The notes under the pieces were generated by a model. It did not search any database. It had not been told where the DNA came from and saw only the letters and a program-made list of their open reading frames with translations. A program made the translations under genes and the position numbers. Of a stretch of 23,071 bases of DNA, positions 22,865 through 23,071 are shown one piece after another. This DNA comes from Spirochaetaceae bacterium (GTDB taxonomy: Bacteria; Spirochaetota; Spirochaetia; SZUA-6; Fen-1364), in assembly GCA_003141795.1 (NCBI GenBank), contig PLNO01000137.1, forward strand, positions 1 to 23,071, read 5' to 3'. How positions within the stretch are numbered: position 1 is the first letter of the stretch; each line of letters opens with the position of its first letter.

Positions 22865-23071
22865 CTATTGGATCGGTAGAAGTGTCAATTCGTTGGTGTG
22901 AACAAATTTTCGACGCCATGCACAGACGCATTGCATACCTTACGAAGAAGTGTTCGGACGATTGGGCCACGCTGCTCTCCCGTGGACCTCCGGGGTGGCG
23001 GATTCGCGAAATCTCACATCGTCTGCGCTCATTCCTCCGGAATTCTTGCGAGCATGCTCAGGACCTCATCA
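22865..23071. other. window end, no supported gene
   Basis: The last 207 bases have a moderate-GC open frame on the plus strand from GTG at 22882 (an ATG follows at 22918) that runs off the window (IRWCEQIFDAMHRRIAYLTKK and so on). It could be the 5' end of a gene, but I see no Shine-Dalgarno and no family resemblance, so it is not called. Confidence 0.25.

Overview
The window (about 60% G+C by eye) looks like anaerobic, spirochaete-like carbohydrate-catabolism DNA from the left edge to about 16 kb. From about 16.1-16.4 kb onward it looks compositionally different and actinobacterium-like. The spirochaete reading rests mainly on the two solute-binding proteins, whose signal peptides end in a Phe-Ala-(Ala/Gly)-Gly-x-x-Glu pattern common in Sphaerochaeta/Treponema-type sugar-binding proteins. 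The actinobacterial reading of the right end rests on Arg codon use, on an FtsX-like permease fragment and on protein style. Transfer, recombination or a chimeric assembly could each explain the change.

Layout. (1) 1-1138, plus strand: the 3' half of folD and an alpha/beta hydrolase. (2) 1183-5430, minus strand: a sugar ABC operon made of a substrate-binding protein, an unusual single-chain ATPase-permease fusion, and an AraA/FucI-like isomerase. A LacI-family regulator (5587-6606) is divergent from it. (3) An MFS transporter (minus) and an M20 metallopeptidase (plus), divergently arranged. Their shared upstream region carries a 19-bp element matching at 17 of 19 positions an element in the regulator/binding-protein intergenic region, so the LacI protein probably controls both. 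The M20 gene carries two in-frame copies of a GC-rich palindromic repeat. (4) 9144-12652, minus strand: xylulokinase and transketolase, a xylulose-to-pentose-phosphate module.

(5) 12653-13748: 1.1 kb with no convincing intact gene. It holds two divergent promoters that share a block of sequence (one for tkt-xylB, one for the next ABC operon), a decayed gene fragment, an inverted repeat and a roughly 315-nt structured leader. (6) 13749-18632, plus strand: a second sugar ABC system (binding protein, permease, two-domain ATPase, second permease), followed by an M24-fold hydrolase that lacks one of the five usual metal ligands. (7) 20212-21168: an NmrA/HSCARG-type NAD(P)-binding protein. (8) 21.2-23.07 kb: a degraded, lower-GC accessory patch. 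It holds an ApeA-like HEPN gene split by an in-frame stop and abutting an out-of-frame FtsX-like permease fragment.

Functionally the first 19 kb is sugar uptake and early catabolism: two ribose/xylose-class ABC importers, one MFS importer, an isomerase, a kinase and a transketolase. Both binding-protein genes are followed by a perfect hairpin without a T tract, which probably sets high binding-protein and low membrane-component expression. No tRNA, rRNA, CRISPR array or complete insertion sequence was seen.
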